Of a DNA stretch of 64,000 bases, positions 11,102 through 23,269 are shown one piece after another. The stretch comes from Epiperipatus broadwayi. Lineage: Eukaryota; Onychophora; Udeonychophora; Euonychophora; Peripatidae. The notes beneath the pieces were generated by a model, which did no database searches, had not been told where the DNA came from, and was given only the letters and a program-made list of their open reading frames with translations. Numbering within the stretch: position 1 is the stretch's first letter; each line of letters begins with the position of its first letter. The translations under genes and the position numbers were made by a program. The stretch covers positions 677,501-741,500 of the forward strand of contig JAQFVV010012477.1 in the NCBI GenBank assembly GCA_028023455.1, read 5' to 3'.

Positions 11102-12477
11102 ATTGTACCATTTATTTATATATATGGTACAAATATATTGGCATTTGGTAAAATCTAGGAAAAAGTAAATTTAGCGATCTTATTAAAAAGACGAAATTAA
11201 TTTTTTTTTTAGTTTGTATAATTTATTTTTTTAAAACGTACAATGGAAGTTAAATTTTTCATCCATATTTTTTTTTATCTAATTAAAAATAAAAGTAAAA
11301 ATTGGAGAGAATAAAAGACACACAAATTACTAATCCAGATAAGCTAAAAGAAAAATATTTTAGCTAACTAAAGATGGCAGAATTATGCTAAAAAAATAAA
11401 GACTGTAACTGAAAAATACAAAAGAATACACAAGATTATCAATGTGTATTTTTGACAAACAAAAGGTATGCACAGAAGTCTGAAAACTGGACCCCGAATA
11501 TAAAAAGAGACCAGTTAGATCATCTTGTCTGTTTTTCCTTTGTTTGGTCCTGGATAACAAAAATATATCCAGGACCACCCTACGCTGAAATAATTCTGCA
11601 TGCTGGAGTGGACTGGGGCGTTTGCTGACATCATTCCTGAAGATGGACACCAGAAAAGCTTTCATGACCAACCAGTAGCATAGACCAAGATCAACTTATA
11701 ACTGATGTCCGACCTCATTCTCTCACAAAAAAAACTATGCATAGTAATCTACAATCCTTTTGCTAAACTTACCGGTAAGTTAAGAGTAACTTTTCCTGAT
11801 TGTGACTTAAAGTTTGCAAACAACTCTTAAAAAAAAAAGCTTAAAATAATCCCAATAGAGACTGTACTTTTATTATTCCAAAGACGCTTGTTTACCCAAG
11901 AACTTTAATTGTTTAACTGTTATTTTTTATTAATGGATTCATGTCTGGATTAGCGCGTGTTCTCTCCAGTTTTATTTAATTAGTAATTTATCTTTAAACA
12001 TTTTAATTTGTTAAAATAAAATATTTATTTCTAATACCAACTTTTCATTGTATGTTATTGATGATTATTATTAAATTTATTAATATTAGTTTAGTAAGAT
12101 TTGAAAATATAATTTACCTTTGCCAATATGTGTTGACTAAGCTCCAGGAATAATAATATCTAGAAAATAACTCTAGTTACGGTAAAATATGATACCGATT
12201 CTTTTAAAAGCATTTTTCTTTTTAAATTTTCAAGATGCAATGTGACGGATTTCAGTAGATTCTTATATAAATCCTGGCACCCTTATAAAAGAAATAAAAG
12301 CTGATTCCATCGATAGCATGAATCATAACAATTACTAGGTAGAGTTGATCAGGAAGTATAGTTATATTTTTAGAAATAGGAATTAAACTTTTTTATTTTT
12401 CCATAACTTAATCAACTCACGCAGTTTATGGGTAACAGAGACCTAGTCAGATAAGAAAAATTCTTCAATATAAACAA
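11102..12477. other. 1.4-kb segment present only in SD-I copy 2
   Basis: Copy 1 passes directly from its TA tract (6814) to the block 'cactaagttgtacctaaatc', whereas copy 2 has about 1.4 kb between the equivalent points. The segment begins at the TA tract with the small hairpin TTGTACCAT/ATGGTACAA. A 103-codon frame on the minus strand (11360-11671) has no recognisable domain. I find no clear terminal repeats, so it may be an insertion into copy 2 or a deletion from copy 1. Confidence 0.55.
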
Positions 12478-13021
12478 TCACTAAGCTGTGCTTAAATCAT
12501 ATTATGCCAATTCCTACTGAAATGGTGGCTAAAATTACAAAATGCTGCACTAGTCTTTAGCACATTTTCCATTATTACATTCCAATTACATACATATTTT
12601 AATAAAGGTTTGGGAGCCCACTAACTTGCTCTATTATATAGATTAAACCTCAGAACAAGATATATTTCAAGTTATAATACTGACTAATTCAGTTAAGGGG
12701 ATAGAATTGGTTGCATTAGTTTACCATTGGCTATGGCACTGACAAATTACAATACTGAAGTTACCCTGTGGATAGATTAGAATTGAGGATTTTTGTGACC
12801 AACACCAGTACCCTGGAACCAAGCATCCTGCTGCAAAAAGATCAGAATGGCTAACATGATTGCCTACAATTCAACATCAGGCCTTACTGATGCATGCCCT
12901 AAAGGTAGGCAAAATGGGATGACCTTAATGAGGTCCCATCTTAAGGAGAACATGCAGCAAAACATTAAACGTTGAATAACATATATCTAATCAGCCAAAT
13001 GAAAGACAAGTAGAACATATT

Positions 13022-13025
13022 TAAT

Positions 13026-13091
<66 letters not shown>
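13022..13091. repeat. (TA)n microsatellite replacing SD-I sequence
   Basis: About 65 bp of AT dinucleotides lie exactly where copy 1 has about 600 bp (7830-8436). Its right edge is also the left edge of the 309-bp tract identical between copies. Confidence 0.95.
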
Positions 13092-13093
<2 letters not shown>

Positions 13094-13164
13094 CAATTAA
13101 CACCGCTGGTGAGTTTTGCTAGTTTAAATACTGATTTATATGGAGCACTAGGGCTGTTTAGGCT

Positions 13165-13420
13165 TTATATTATCAGTTTATTTTCTGGACAGATAGATAC
13201 TGGATCTTCAGGCCTTAGGGGGTTCATTCTTGGAACGAGCATAGTGTCTTCTTCTTCATAACAGCAGTAGGCTGCTGCTGGCTGGTTTACATTGCTAGCT
13301 TCGGTTGTTGGGGGCATCTTTTTGCAGTCTGCACACTGTTCTTCTGTTGATTGGTTGCCCTTCATCCAGTGACACTCTTCTAAATAATTGACTATATCAT
13401 CAAGCTTAATAATAAAGAGT
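13165..13420 (-). pseudogene. Damaged duplicate of the 8516-8771 exon
   Basis: From 13394 downward the sequence is identical to copy 1 through the stop codon and beyond. At the 5' side of the exon, copy 2 reads GAAATAG where copy 1 has the acceptor GAGATGG, so the original AG is lost and the first Trp codon becomes TAG. A 6-bp insertion adds codons before the DDIV block. The exon could be spliced only through a shifted acceptor. It is probably a pseudo-exon whose body was recently homogenised with copy 1. Confidence 0.6.
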
Positions 13421-14190
13421 ATAATCTATTTCAAAACAAAAAATTGTCTTTTTATACTAGCTATACTTTCTTATCACTAAATTTTTGGATCGATTGCACA
13501 TGATATAGGAGTCTTGAGGTTTTACTTTCTAGTCCATGCCTGGCTTCACTGATCTTTTACAGAGCGGGAAAATACAGTCTTTAACTTTATCTCTTATCTA
13601 TCCGTAGTCATGCCCTTAGGTGACTTAATGCATTGGTACAAGAAATTGTTTAATATTTAATCAGATTAATCTGAACACTCAAATTTCTCTTTTGTTGAGT
13701 TTCCACTTGTATGCTATTTTTAGCCTATGTTTGACCCGATTACATGATTGAATTTATAAAATCTAATTTATTTTAATTTCATTATTTTTATTTTTAATTA
13801 ATATAATTAAAAAGCTTTTGCTTTTTTTTTTTACAAAACTGAATCACACCACTCTATATATTATATAAGATGAATCATACATCCACATACGAATTTATAT
13901 TTCGTAAACTTAATAAATTGATGTTTCTATTTAAAATAACAGCATCAATTATTTCCTTATAAAATATAAAATTTAAATCATATATTCACTGTAACACTTA
14001 TTTGCCTATGTGTGTACAGCGTTTATTCATATTTGCATATTTAATGCTGCACAACAAGCCGTGATAATTATGTTTATACGTTTATTTCTTTAAAAATGAT
14101 TTTAAGAAAGTTTGAATCCAGTACAGATGGGTTTTGTTGTTAAACTGATAGGTGCAACAAGAAAGAATTGAACCTGCCCATTGCACTGTT

Positions 14191-14310
14191 TGATGTGCTA
14201 TTATTAAGAGTTGAATGTATTTGGAATATTTAAATAAAGTTAAATTTTTCTAAAGACATTCAATACTCATATTAGATGATGGAAATAATCCAATATAAAA
14301 ATACAATCAT
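14191..14310 (+). repeat. Inverted partner of the 6030-6145 repeat
   Basis: It shares GTTGAATGTATTTGGAATAT and CTAAAGACATTCA with the reverse complement of 6030-6145. It lies immediately outside the right end of SD-I copy 2. Confidence 0.65.
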
Positions 14311-14459
14311 ATATTATATAATTTAGAAAACCTTATTGAATGGCTATAATATGAGTGTTAATTGATGGTTGTCATGATCTTGTGCCAAGTTACATTACTG
14401 GATTGGGTGTTTAAAATTAATTTATGGGATAATTAAATTAAACAATATTATTGGTTTAG

Positions 14460-14466
14460 CTCTATC

Positions 14467-14556
<90 letters not shown>

Positions 14557-14584
14557 GCTAGCTAGCTAGCTAGCTAGCTAGCTA
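14460..14584. repeat. Compound tetranucleotide microsatellite (TCTA)n then (GCTA)n
   Basis: About 24 TCTA units, with one TTTA variant, switch abruptly to about 7 GCTA units. The single-base switch carried over several units suggests that a point variant spread by replication slippage. Confidence 0.97.
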
Positions 14585-14589
14585 TTGCT

Positions 14590-17250
14590 ATGGAAAATAA
14601 TGCAAAATGCTGGCTTCCCAGGAGGCAAAACTGTAGAGTGCATATGAAATAATGGGGAAGTGAGGTTGGCTTTACATACTTAATATTCTTCACAAACTGA
14701 TCAAGCTAAAAACTTTACCTATAAACAATATATCAATAATAATAAATAAATCACTTCTGACTAGCTAAACTTATAAAAGACAAACATATATTTATATCTA
14801 AAACTCTTCTATTATATAAGTATGTATTTAAAATAAATATACATCAAAATCAAAGACCTATTTTATTGATCTCCAAATACATTTAGAATAAGTACACAAA
14901 TAATCCTAAAGTTTATTTTAATGAATACATCATCCTTTCTCTTTTAATATTACAATGTTATAATTTTTAATAGCAATTTAATATGTTTAGGCAATAGAAA
15001 ATAGTAGTGTATGCATATTTAATATCTCAGAGTAAATATCAATATTCCAAAGCGATTCTAGTATGTGTGATCATAACTCAATGATAAGTGTTGATCTTAT
15101 GTAAGAAAATATACAGAAACCAATTTTAACTCAAAATTTATATATATATTATATTGACGCTTAAGTGATTTCATATTATCATTATTAACAATCATATTTA
15201 TGATGTTATTACAGCTTTTCAAAGTATTAAAGAAAAAAATCCAAAATGGAATGGTGCTATTTATATTCAGCACTGTTTTCTATAAACTGAAATAAATGTT
15301 AATTATGGTTATATAAATGAACAATAAAATAAATACCTAATTGAATATATAGTTTTTATATGTATTTCACAAGTAAAAGTTTTTATTTTTTTAATAAAAT
15401 ATCAAACTTATTTACTTATACAAAATGAATAAAAGAAGCTTCTAAATAAACAAACTTAGTTTAAAATCAGAAGTAATGGCGTATTTAATAAAATGGCAAA
15501 GGCTAAATAAATATATTACTCCATGTATTCATATACTTTCCCATTTAAGATAATAGGAATTTTAACAACTCTTACCTAAAAACAAATAGCTACACAATGA
15601 GAGGAATTTGCACCTCTCAGACACAACAAGTTTGTCATAAGAAAAATTCAACAATTCTTATACAAATAAATGTAAATATAGTACGGCATATGACAATGCC
15701 AAATATAAAAAGACCATTATTCAAATTATTTGTAGAACAAACTAAGTTTACCAATGTCTTACTTCTAGTACTTGAATCCCCAATATCTCACTTAATATCA
15801 ACACAATTCCTTTTATCCTGGAATGACATATTTAAAAGATTTAAAATTTATAACAATAATAAATTTTAATATTCATTATATTACTCTTAATAAGTATAAC
15901 CATTCCTATTAAAAAGGTTATATGGAAAGTTTGCAAACATATATTAAATATAAAACAAAAATATATATTTGTAAATATTATCTTTGTTGTCTTTACAAGA
16001 ATGTTTATTTGGAAGCTCTAAGAGAGAAAAAAATGCATAACCACAATTCATAATAAAATTATTCTTAATTAAAATAATGTCTTTTTCTTTTGATTCTAAA
16101 GTCCTGAATTCAAATTTCATTTTCATTCTGATTTTCAGTGGGTTTTACAGGTGATAATTATTGAGAAACTAGAGTAGTGAAAATTACCAAAAGAAAGTTC
16201 ATTCTTGTTAAATTTTAGAAATTCTAAATAAAAAGTCTATTGTTCCTGAAACTTGTTTAGGTGTAAACATTTAAGAATTTTTGAAAATGTTGATAAACTA
16301 TTAATTGGTCCATGCAGTAATTTTTTTTTTTTCTGGATATGTTCAAAATGTAACTTCTTCAATACTTAGGTTTAGAAAAGATGGATTTCTTTTTGTTAGA
16401 TACACTTTTATTTAATTTTAGGCTTTTGTTTTATTTTAACATTATGTCTTGACCATCACATAGGCAACTGGAATGAGGTCCTCACGATCCCCTTGGACTA
16501 TTATTATGAATCTGACTATCATGGCTAATAATTTCATTACTATTGCCATTTTATAAAACTATTTTTTAAAAAAAAATATCTAGTTGGATTGAAAGTATCT
16601 TATCAAGTAATAATTATTTTTTTCTTTTATCATTAAAATTAAACAAACCTCTTTTACTACAAAATTAATGACATACAAAATTACTTTGGTTATCTTCTAG
16701 AAACCATACAATACTAAAAAAGTTTTCATGGTTCGCTTTGCATACCAGCACACACACACACCTTGACCATTTGTTTTTGAATGTTATGCATTCAACTACT
16801 TCTAAAATTAATTTTAATATTAACAAAAAATAATAAAAATATAACTTAAATAACTAAACTTCTTATATAATCGTATTAAGTTTAAATCTTATATCTCCCT
16901 TGTTCTTTTAAATGCACATCAACACATATATATTCTTTGACAAATGTTAAATAATTGCCTATAAAATTGCAACATTTTTTTTTTATTTAATTAACTTTAA
17001 AATAACCTTTCACTTAAATGTGAATAAAATATATTGGTCTTAACAACTATCTAAAAAAGTGAACAGTTCAAAATAGAAAAACAACTTTATACATGAAACA
17101 TAAATAGACACGAATGTTTATTTGATTTTAAAACCAGATTTTTAACTGCAGCTATATATGATTAAAATGAAATAAAAATTCTTTTCTAGATCATATATAT
17201 CTATTTTTATATTTACATAGAGGGCTAATTACTATAATCTTCCTCCTTAT
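14590..17250 (+). repeat. Segmental duplication SD-II, copy 1 (uninterrupted)
   Basis: 14590-14690 resembles 19395-19480; 14695-15225 matches 20370-20917; 15245-17200 matches 28485-30630. Shared blocks include 'gatcaagctaaaaac', 'cttttcaaagtattaaag' and 'ctattaattggtccatgcag'. Divergence is about 15-20% by eye. Small frames in this block (15597-15869, 15944-16126) are not conserved as proteins between copies, so I do not call genes. This copy shows the arrangement before the 7.5-kb block entered copy 2. Confidence 0.8.
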
Positions 17251-17800
17251 GAAATTTTTTAAAAATATTTACTAGGTCAATGGAATGAATATTAACAGGG
17301 GATAATCTATAGCAAAGAATATTAATTTACAGGTGTAAAACATCTCATTACAACAAGTAAGTTAATTTGAAATATTAAACTTCACTGCACTATTATCTCT
17401 ATTATTTCAGATTTATAAGGAACAAATATATTTCTCAAAACAAAAAAGCAATAAATTAGACTATAATAACATTGTTCATATTAATGAAGATAGCTATTTT
17501 ATTTTAACTCAGCTTACATAAGGCATATTTTATTTTAAGCAGGTTGTATTGAACAATAAATCAAATTAAACAAAACATATCTTTAAAATTGAGAATGATG
17601 CAATAAGCATTGACCCTTCAGAATTATAAAGACCTTTTTATTAGCTACGATTTTAAATATAAGCAGGTAATTTTTGAAAAGAATAAAGGTTATCAATATA
17701 AAGATTGCCACATCCAATTTTATTCTTACCAGATATTTAAAAAAAACAGGTCCAAACTATCACACCAGTGAATGAATTTTTATGTGGATATTTATTCTTT
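17251..17800. other. AT-rich spacer, nothing recognised
   Basis: No gene, repeat partner or structured element seen. Confidence 0.5.
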
Positions 17801-17807
17801 AATTCTG

Positions 17808-18960
17808 TTAAAAATATAGTTTCCACGTACCATATGAAACTATAACTTCCCAGTTCCTCAGGAAGTAAAGTTGTATAGTTTGAATATATATATATGGACA
17901 ATGCATCTTATTTCTAAAATTCATATTATTATAAATCAAATACTTTGCATTTGATCTATCATCATTAGCTACAGCATATAAAGAGCTAAATCTCCTTACA
18001 ATACCCTGCTTCTTAAATAATTCCTTAAGATTGTATATCTTGATATAGCAGTCTCTTATGCTTAAATACTTAAAATTTCTTTCATCAAAATTAAAATCAT
18101 TATATTCATGATTATTGTTTAAATAAAATTTGTCAACACACTTTAAAATCATTATGATGCTAGATTCAAAATAAAATATATTCATTACAACAAGTTTTCA
18201 TTTCTTAGTTAATTAAAAATCTCTCAAATTTAAAATTGTCATCTCTGCTGGGATTTTACTTTATTAAATCATCAGTAAACAAATAATCATCAATTTTAAA
18301 ATTATCATTCTCGAATTCAGTTTTTTTTTTACTTTAAAAGAACTTCTTCTCTACTCAGTGAAGAATTATCAATCTCAAAATTATCATTTTTCACATCCTC
18401 CATTTGTATTTCTTCACAGTGTCTTTCTCATATCTTGACTACATTGAAACATAGACCTTGGAGAGAATACCCAATTTTTTAAAATCTAGCTTTAGTTTAA
18501 GTTTGTATTTTATGTATTCTACAAACTGAGAATTCCATTTATCAGAAATTCAGAAAACTCATGCTAAATGTCATCAAACAAAACTTTTGATTTATCCTGG
18601 AATTCTTGATTAGATTTCTCTATCTTATCTAGTCTGTTATTAATTTCAGCTGTAGATTATTATAATTTAACTGTTAATTCTACATTTAATACATGGACTT
18701 CAATTTTGGACTCCTTGATTTGAAATTAATTTTATAATTTTATTTAGTTATCTTTAGTCTTTAATTTTTTTGAATTAACACCCATTTTTGTATTTATGTC
18801 ATTAAAATTTGCATCAATTTTTGCATTCAATTCATTTAAATCTGCATCTATTTTAGTTTTGGGAGCTTCAAATCTGTTCATCATAACATAAAACATCTTC
18901 ACAATCTTCAAGCTAAAAGGGCTAGACCTATCTGACATATCATCTTTAACATCAATCGTA
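17808..18960 (-). pseudogene. Decayed reading frame with coiled-coil N-terminus, possibly gag-like
   Basis: The minus-strand frame 18744-18938 begins with ATG and encodes MSDRSSPF, then a hydrophobic stretch, then repeated K-I-D-A-N-F/L-N-D/E-L/I units with coiled-coil heptad character. Similar text (EINNRLDKIEKSNQEFQDKS) follows downstream between stops. A second open stretch of 125 codons (17808-18185) lies further 3' in the same orientation. Multiple stops and frame changes separate them. The organisation recalls the coiled-coil start of a retroelement structural protein, but no diagnostic motif is visible. Confidence 0.35.
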
Positions 18961-19389
18961 ATTAGAAAAGCAAATCGTAAGAAAAAAAATTAACTAATTA
19001 TTTCTACAATATATTTAACTATATACAATAATAGCCTAGACCTTCCTACCTTATATTGCTGCTAAAAAGAAAAGCATCTAACAAAAGCAAAATAAAATAT
19101 ACCTACCTATCTTTAATAGTTAATGACATTCCAAGGAAAGAAATTTTTTCTCAGTAAAGTTTCCCTAGCCAAATGTGATATATTTTTCTTTTATATTAAA
19201 GTTGACATGTACATTAAAAAGATATCTTTATCATAAAATATTAGTATCACAGAATATCAATAAATCACTTATCATGTCACACAAAAAAATAAGAAAAAAT
19301 ACAATTATAACTATACAAAATGTTTATTGGGTCATCATGACTGGTCACCATAACTGTAAAGGGAAATAATGTGGGAATCTGACTCCTCA

Positions 19390-20917
19390 ACTGTTTCAGG
19401 TATACAGGTGTTAAAACTATATTGTACATATAAAACAATAGAGAAGTGTAATTGGCTTTATCTACTTAACACTCCTGCACTCCACTAACATTCTGACAGT
19501 CTTTTTTGTTCTCACTAGATTTAAGCTTTCAACTTTCAATTTAATATTAAACCATTATTATTTATTAGAATATAATAAATTTGATCCCATTTGGTAGATA
19601 TTTTTGTTTATAAATTAAAAAAACTTTAAAAAATTATATTTGATTTTTAAAATTATATTAAAAATTAGATTTTAATCAAAACAAAGTGCTGTCTTATCAT
19701 CAAATTTCAGGTGAAGCTGATTTAATTTGCAAAATAACCAAACTCTTTTTGTTTGATGTTTGTTTTAAAAATTTGAACAAATTATTTTTATTATCTACTA
19801 AATCTACCAATTTATGCTATAAAAGTTTAATTTTTTTTGTAATTTGTATGAAATCACTAAATATTATAATAATCTGCCGAATGACATCATTTCTAGACAG
19901 TTGTATTTCTTACAACAATAATCTTTATGGTAACAATATTCAGAAGAATATACTTTTTTATTTTTAAAAATAAAACATTTCCGGAAAAATTAAATATGTA
20001 ATTATATATTTATTTTATTTTTAATAATTAATCCACAATTTCTGTGCAAAATAATCATAAACTTTCCAAAAATCAAGTTTTTAGACATTGTAACATTTTC
20101 TCAAAGAAATCTCACAAAATTCAAGATTGTTGAATATGCAACAACTAGGCATCAATGTGTAGCTTCAGTTACTTTGAAATTCTGCTTAATCAACTATCAT
20201 GACATCTTTAGAATTTTTTTGAAATTAAGATATGATAAAATAAATATATTTGAATATTATAGCTGTAAAAAATGTTAGCAACATTTCTTATAGAGGGTGA
20301 AAAAACACAAATTTAATTTCGAGATTTACCAGACATGGGTCTATCATTTTGAAAAAAAAGTTGATTAATATTCACTATGAACTAATCAAGCTAAAAACAG
20401 TAACTATAAATAATAGATCAATAATAATAAATGACTCACTAGTGACTAGTTAAACTTGTAAAAGATAAAACATATTTATATATGACTCTTCTATTACATA
20501 TGTGCTTACGTCAAATAAATATACATCAAAATCAAGGAGATATTTTATTGAACTCCAAATATATTTAGAATAATTAAACAAATAATCCTAAGTTTCCATG
20601 AATGTATATATCATTCTTTTCCTTTTTCTAATACAAAGATATAATATATAATAGCAATTTAATACAGCTAGGCAAAGAAAACTATTACTGTATATGTATA
20701 TTTAATATTTCAGTGTAAATACCAAAATTTCATAATGGGTTTAATATTTGTGACCATAAATCAATGATAAAGGTTAACCTTATAAAAGAAAATGTACAAA
20801 AATCAAATTTAATTTAAAAAAATATATACAATTTATTGACATTTTAAGTGATTTCATAACATCATTAATAACAAACATATTTTCAATGTTATTACAGCTT
20901 TTCAAAGTATTAAAGAA
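19390..20917 (+). repeat. Segmental duplication SD-II, copy 2, left part
   Basis: 19395-19480 and 20370-20917 match SD-II copy 1 (14590-15225). Between them lies about 890 bp without a partner, including a 93-codon frame at 19686-19967 of low-complexity hydrophobic character that I do not call a gene. At 20917 homology stops ('tattaaagaa') and resumes at 28481. Confidence 0.7.
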
Positions 20918-20926
20918 TATATATAT

Positions 20927-21951
20927 ATATATAATTAAAATAATAAATTTAACAGATTACAAACTATATATATAATTAAAATAATAAATTTAACAGATTA
21001 CAAACTATTACAAACAATCCTTAAATCTGCAGAAGTATTTTCAGTTAATTTCTTAAACCTGCCTCAATTGCCATTAAATTCAAAAACAAAAGCAGAAGCA
21101 AACATCATCAATTCAAATTCCACGAATCTCATATTTTAATGTTAGCAGCTTGTTGATTTATTAAATGCATTTTATTCCTGTTTATAAAAATTGCCTCTTT
21201 AATTTTTCTTTTACTATGGTTTGTCTCTTCATGAATAATTTTCACATTTTCAAAATCAAATTTAAATTTATATTTACATGTTTTTTCATGATCAAAGAAA
21301 ACTAAAAGAGATATTAAATCACCATTATTTTTATTTTTTGCATGTTTGTATAACAATTCATGCTCCTTCAATATCTTCTCAATACTGCACCAAGATTTAC
21401 CTATATATGACAGCATACAATCACAAAAAATTTGACATATGACATTACTTTTCTGCTTGACAGGTATGACATCCTTAGAATTATTAACTAATTTATTAAT
21501 TTTGTTTGGAATGTAGAATGAAACATTAAACACATTCTTATATAAATCCTTAAAAAATTTCACTTGTGGATTTGAAATAAATGGAATAGATATCCATTGT
21601 TTACTATTAATCTTCATTTCCTTTAAATTATTATAACTTTTTTTAAATTGACATAAAGTATTTTTTATTTGTTCCATTTTATAACCAACATCAAGCAATT
21701 CCTTAGCAAATATTTCAATATTTTTCAGTATTACATGCTGACATCGCGCTTAATAAGAATTAATATTTATGACTTTGGTAAGGACATAATTTTTCATTCT
21801 GAAACAAAAAGATCTAAAACTTGCCATCTTATGCATCATTGGTACTTTTGATTTACAATTTATATATCCTCTTTTTTGCAGTGGCTTAATTATTAGTTTA
21901 TAATTTAATATACTGTTATCTCTTGTAATCCTTACATCTAAATATTTAATA
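20927..21951 (-). mobile_element. Penelope-like element PLE-A, left arm of inverted pair
   Basis: The main reading frame lies on the minus strand at 21129-21698 (189 codons). It covers the end of the RT thumb region (MLDVGYKMEQIKNTLCQFKK) and the GIY-YIG endonuclease: VICQIFCDC (Y of GIY replaced by C), YIGKS, a histidine-containing HELLYKH block and the glutamate block IKEAIFI. The upstream RT part 21750-21986 (RITRDNSILNYKLIIKPLQKR) is in another frame. A tail segment of about 40 bp is duplicated at the 3' end (20927-20966 and 20967-21006). Decayed but recognisable. Confidence 0.88.
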
Positions 21952-21989
21952 TTCAAATTTAAAGTGCAACAAACTAAATATACCAATCA
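21952..21989 (+). other. Filler DNA at the PLE-A inverted junction
   Basis: Between the two PLE-A arms lies a non-PLE segment. From 21951 to 21987 it matches 28904-28940 at 36 of 37 positions (core AAAGTGCAACAAACTAAAT). 28904-28940 lies in SD-II copy 2, about 425 bp beyond the right edge of the insertion block. SD-II copy 1 (near 15718) has a more diverged version. Confidence 0.75.
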
Positions 21990-22340
21990 CGAAAAACATG
22001 TAAATATAAATTTAAATTTGATTTTGAAAATGTTAAAATTCTTCATGAAGAGAGAAACCATAGTAAAAGAAAAATTAAAGAGGCAATTTTTATAAACAGG
22101 AATAAAATGCATTTAATAAATCGACAAGCTGCTAACATTAAAATACGAGATTCGTGGAAATTGAATTGCTGACGTTTGCTTCCGCTTTTGTTTTTTTGAA
22201 TTTAATGGCAGTTGAGGCAGGTTTAAGAAATTAACTGAAAATACTTCAGATTTTAGGATTGTTTGTAATAGTTTGTAAACTGTTAACTTTATTATTTTAA
22301 TTATAATTACAATTTTGCTTTTAATTAACAGACATTTTAT
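21990..22340 (+). mobile_element. Penelope-like element PLE-A, right arm (3' fragment)
   Basis: This is the + strand copy of the last part of the GIY-YIG domain (a frame reading SKRKIKEAIFINRNKMHLIN) and the 3' untranslated tail ending 'aacagacattttattta', matching the reverse complement of 20927-21300. Its 3' end abuts TA and TG dinucleotides (22345-22370). Confidence 0.85.
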
Positions 22341-22384
22341 TTATTATATATATATGTGTGTGTGTGTGTTAATTCTAATATTGT

Positions 22385-23269
22385 CATATTATTATTACTA
22401 TTTGCAGGATATTCCGTGTAGTGAAAAAGCTAAATGCTGACGTTTCAGTACAATATCAAGTACCTTCCTCAGAGTGTCCTCTTTCTCAAATCATAAGAAT
22501 GCATGTGAGATTTAAAATCATTTTTATCATTTTCTTTCTCCTCATATTTAAATTCTATTGGTTGAAAAGTTTTAAAATTTATTTTCTCTTCCAATAGCTT
22601 CTTCCAAATGTTGTTAATCTTCTTTAAGTCACACCTTTCATTTATGCTCTTGGGCCTTTTAAAAATCTCTATAGCTTCTCTTAGCAATCTCTGGTCATAT
22701 TGTTCAATTTTTGCTAAAATATTTGTTTATTCAAAATTGATATCATGATTTGATAATTTTATATGAGAATAAATAGCTGATGAATTGGACTTTTCTCTCA
22801 CTGCCAGAATGTGTTTTTCCTTTCTAATATTTATTCTACGATTAGTCTGTCCTATATATGCATGTGGACAGACCCTACATGGAATTTCATATACACCATG
22901 ACACTCCAAAGCAATTTTATCTTTAGGAAGTGGAAATATTTCACTAATTTTTTTATAAGTAGTGTAAATTATGTGAATATTATTATGTTTTAAAATGTTA
23001 CCAATTCTATCAGTTACTTCTTTTATATATGGAAAAATTGTCTTAATTTTTGACGTATCAAAATCTTTTTTTCTTTTGATATGTATAAGCTCTATTAATA
23101 ATGTTGTAATTAAAACGACTATGAAGAAGCATTTTATTAGTAGCAAAAAGGTCCCGGTGAAAATGGCTATCATCAGAAAGTCTCTTTGTTCTATCCAATA
23201 ATGTTTTTGCCACTGAAAATAGTTGTGCAGGATGGTGGTGAGAGGAAGATGGTGATGAGAGGAAAAATA
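22385..23269 (-). mobile_element. Penelope-like element PLE-B, left arm of near-perfect inverted pair
   Basis: The minus-strand frames 22727-23299 and 22469-22687 encode the region after the RT palm (KTLLDRTKRLSDD, then IKTIFPYIKEVTDRIG) and a full GIY-YIG domain: GVYEIPCRVCPHAYIGQT, an Arg block NRRINIRKEKH, SHIKLSNH, and the glutamate block REAIEI. The two Cys between GVY and YIG and the later His residues match the CCHH zinc-binding arrangement known for PLE endonucleases. One stop/frame break lies near 22727. The RT catalytic part is absent (5' truncation). Arm identity to the right arm is very high by eye. Confidence 0.93.
22430..22478 (-). ncRNA. Hammerhead ribozyme motif, PLE-B left arm
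   Basis: On the minus strand: core CTGAGGA (22466-22472, fits CUGANGA), a stem II built on GTAC/GTAC with one bulged G, then GAAAC followed by GTC (22439-22446). Stem III would be the palindrome ACGT, with cleavage expected after GUC. Stem I pairs only at its first two positions in this copy. It is the best-conserved core among the PLE-linked motifs here, and it lies in the 3' tail of the element. Confidence 0.6.

Larger units (their letters stand above)
10560..14187 (+). repeat. Segmental duplication SD-I, copy 2
   Basis: This is the tandem partner of 6220-9516 in direct orientation. It keeps the empty hAT site at 12629-12636. It carries an extra segment 11102-12477 and has (TA)n in place of a segment of about 600 bp. 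Its copy of the terminal exon has lost the splice acceptor. Confidence 0.85.

Noticed and set aside
14460-14584. Regularly spaced repeats as a CRISPR-like array
   Set aside because: Pure tetranucleotide microsatellite with no spacers.
22811-23201. + strand frames opposite the PLE-B left arm (and minus-strand frames at 23321-24100)
   Set aside because: Antisense shadows of the PLE-B coding frames; no independent motif.
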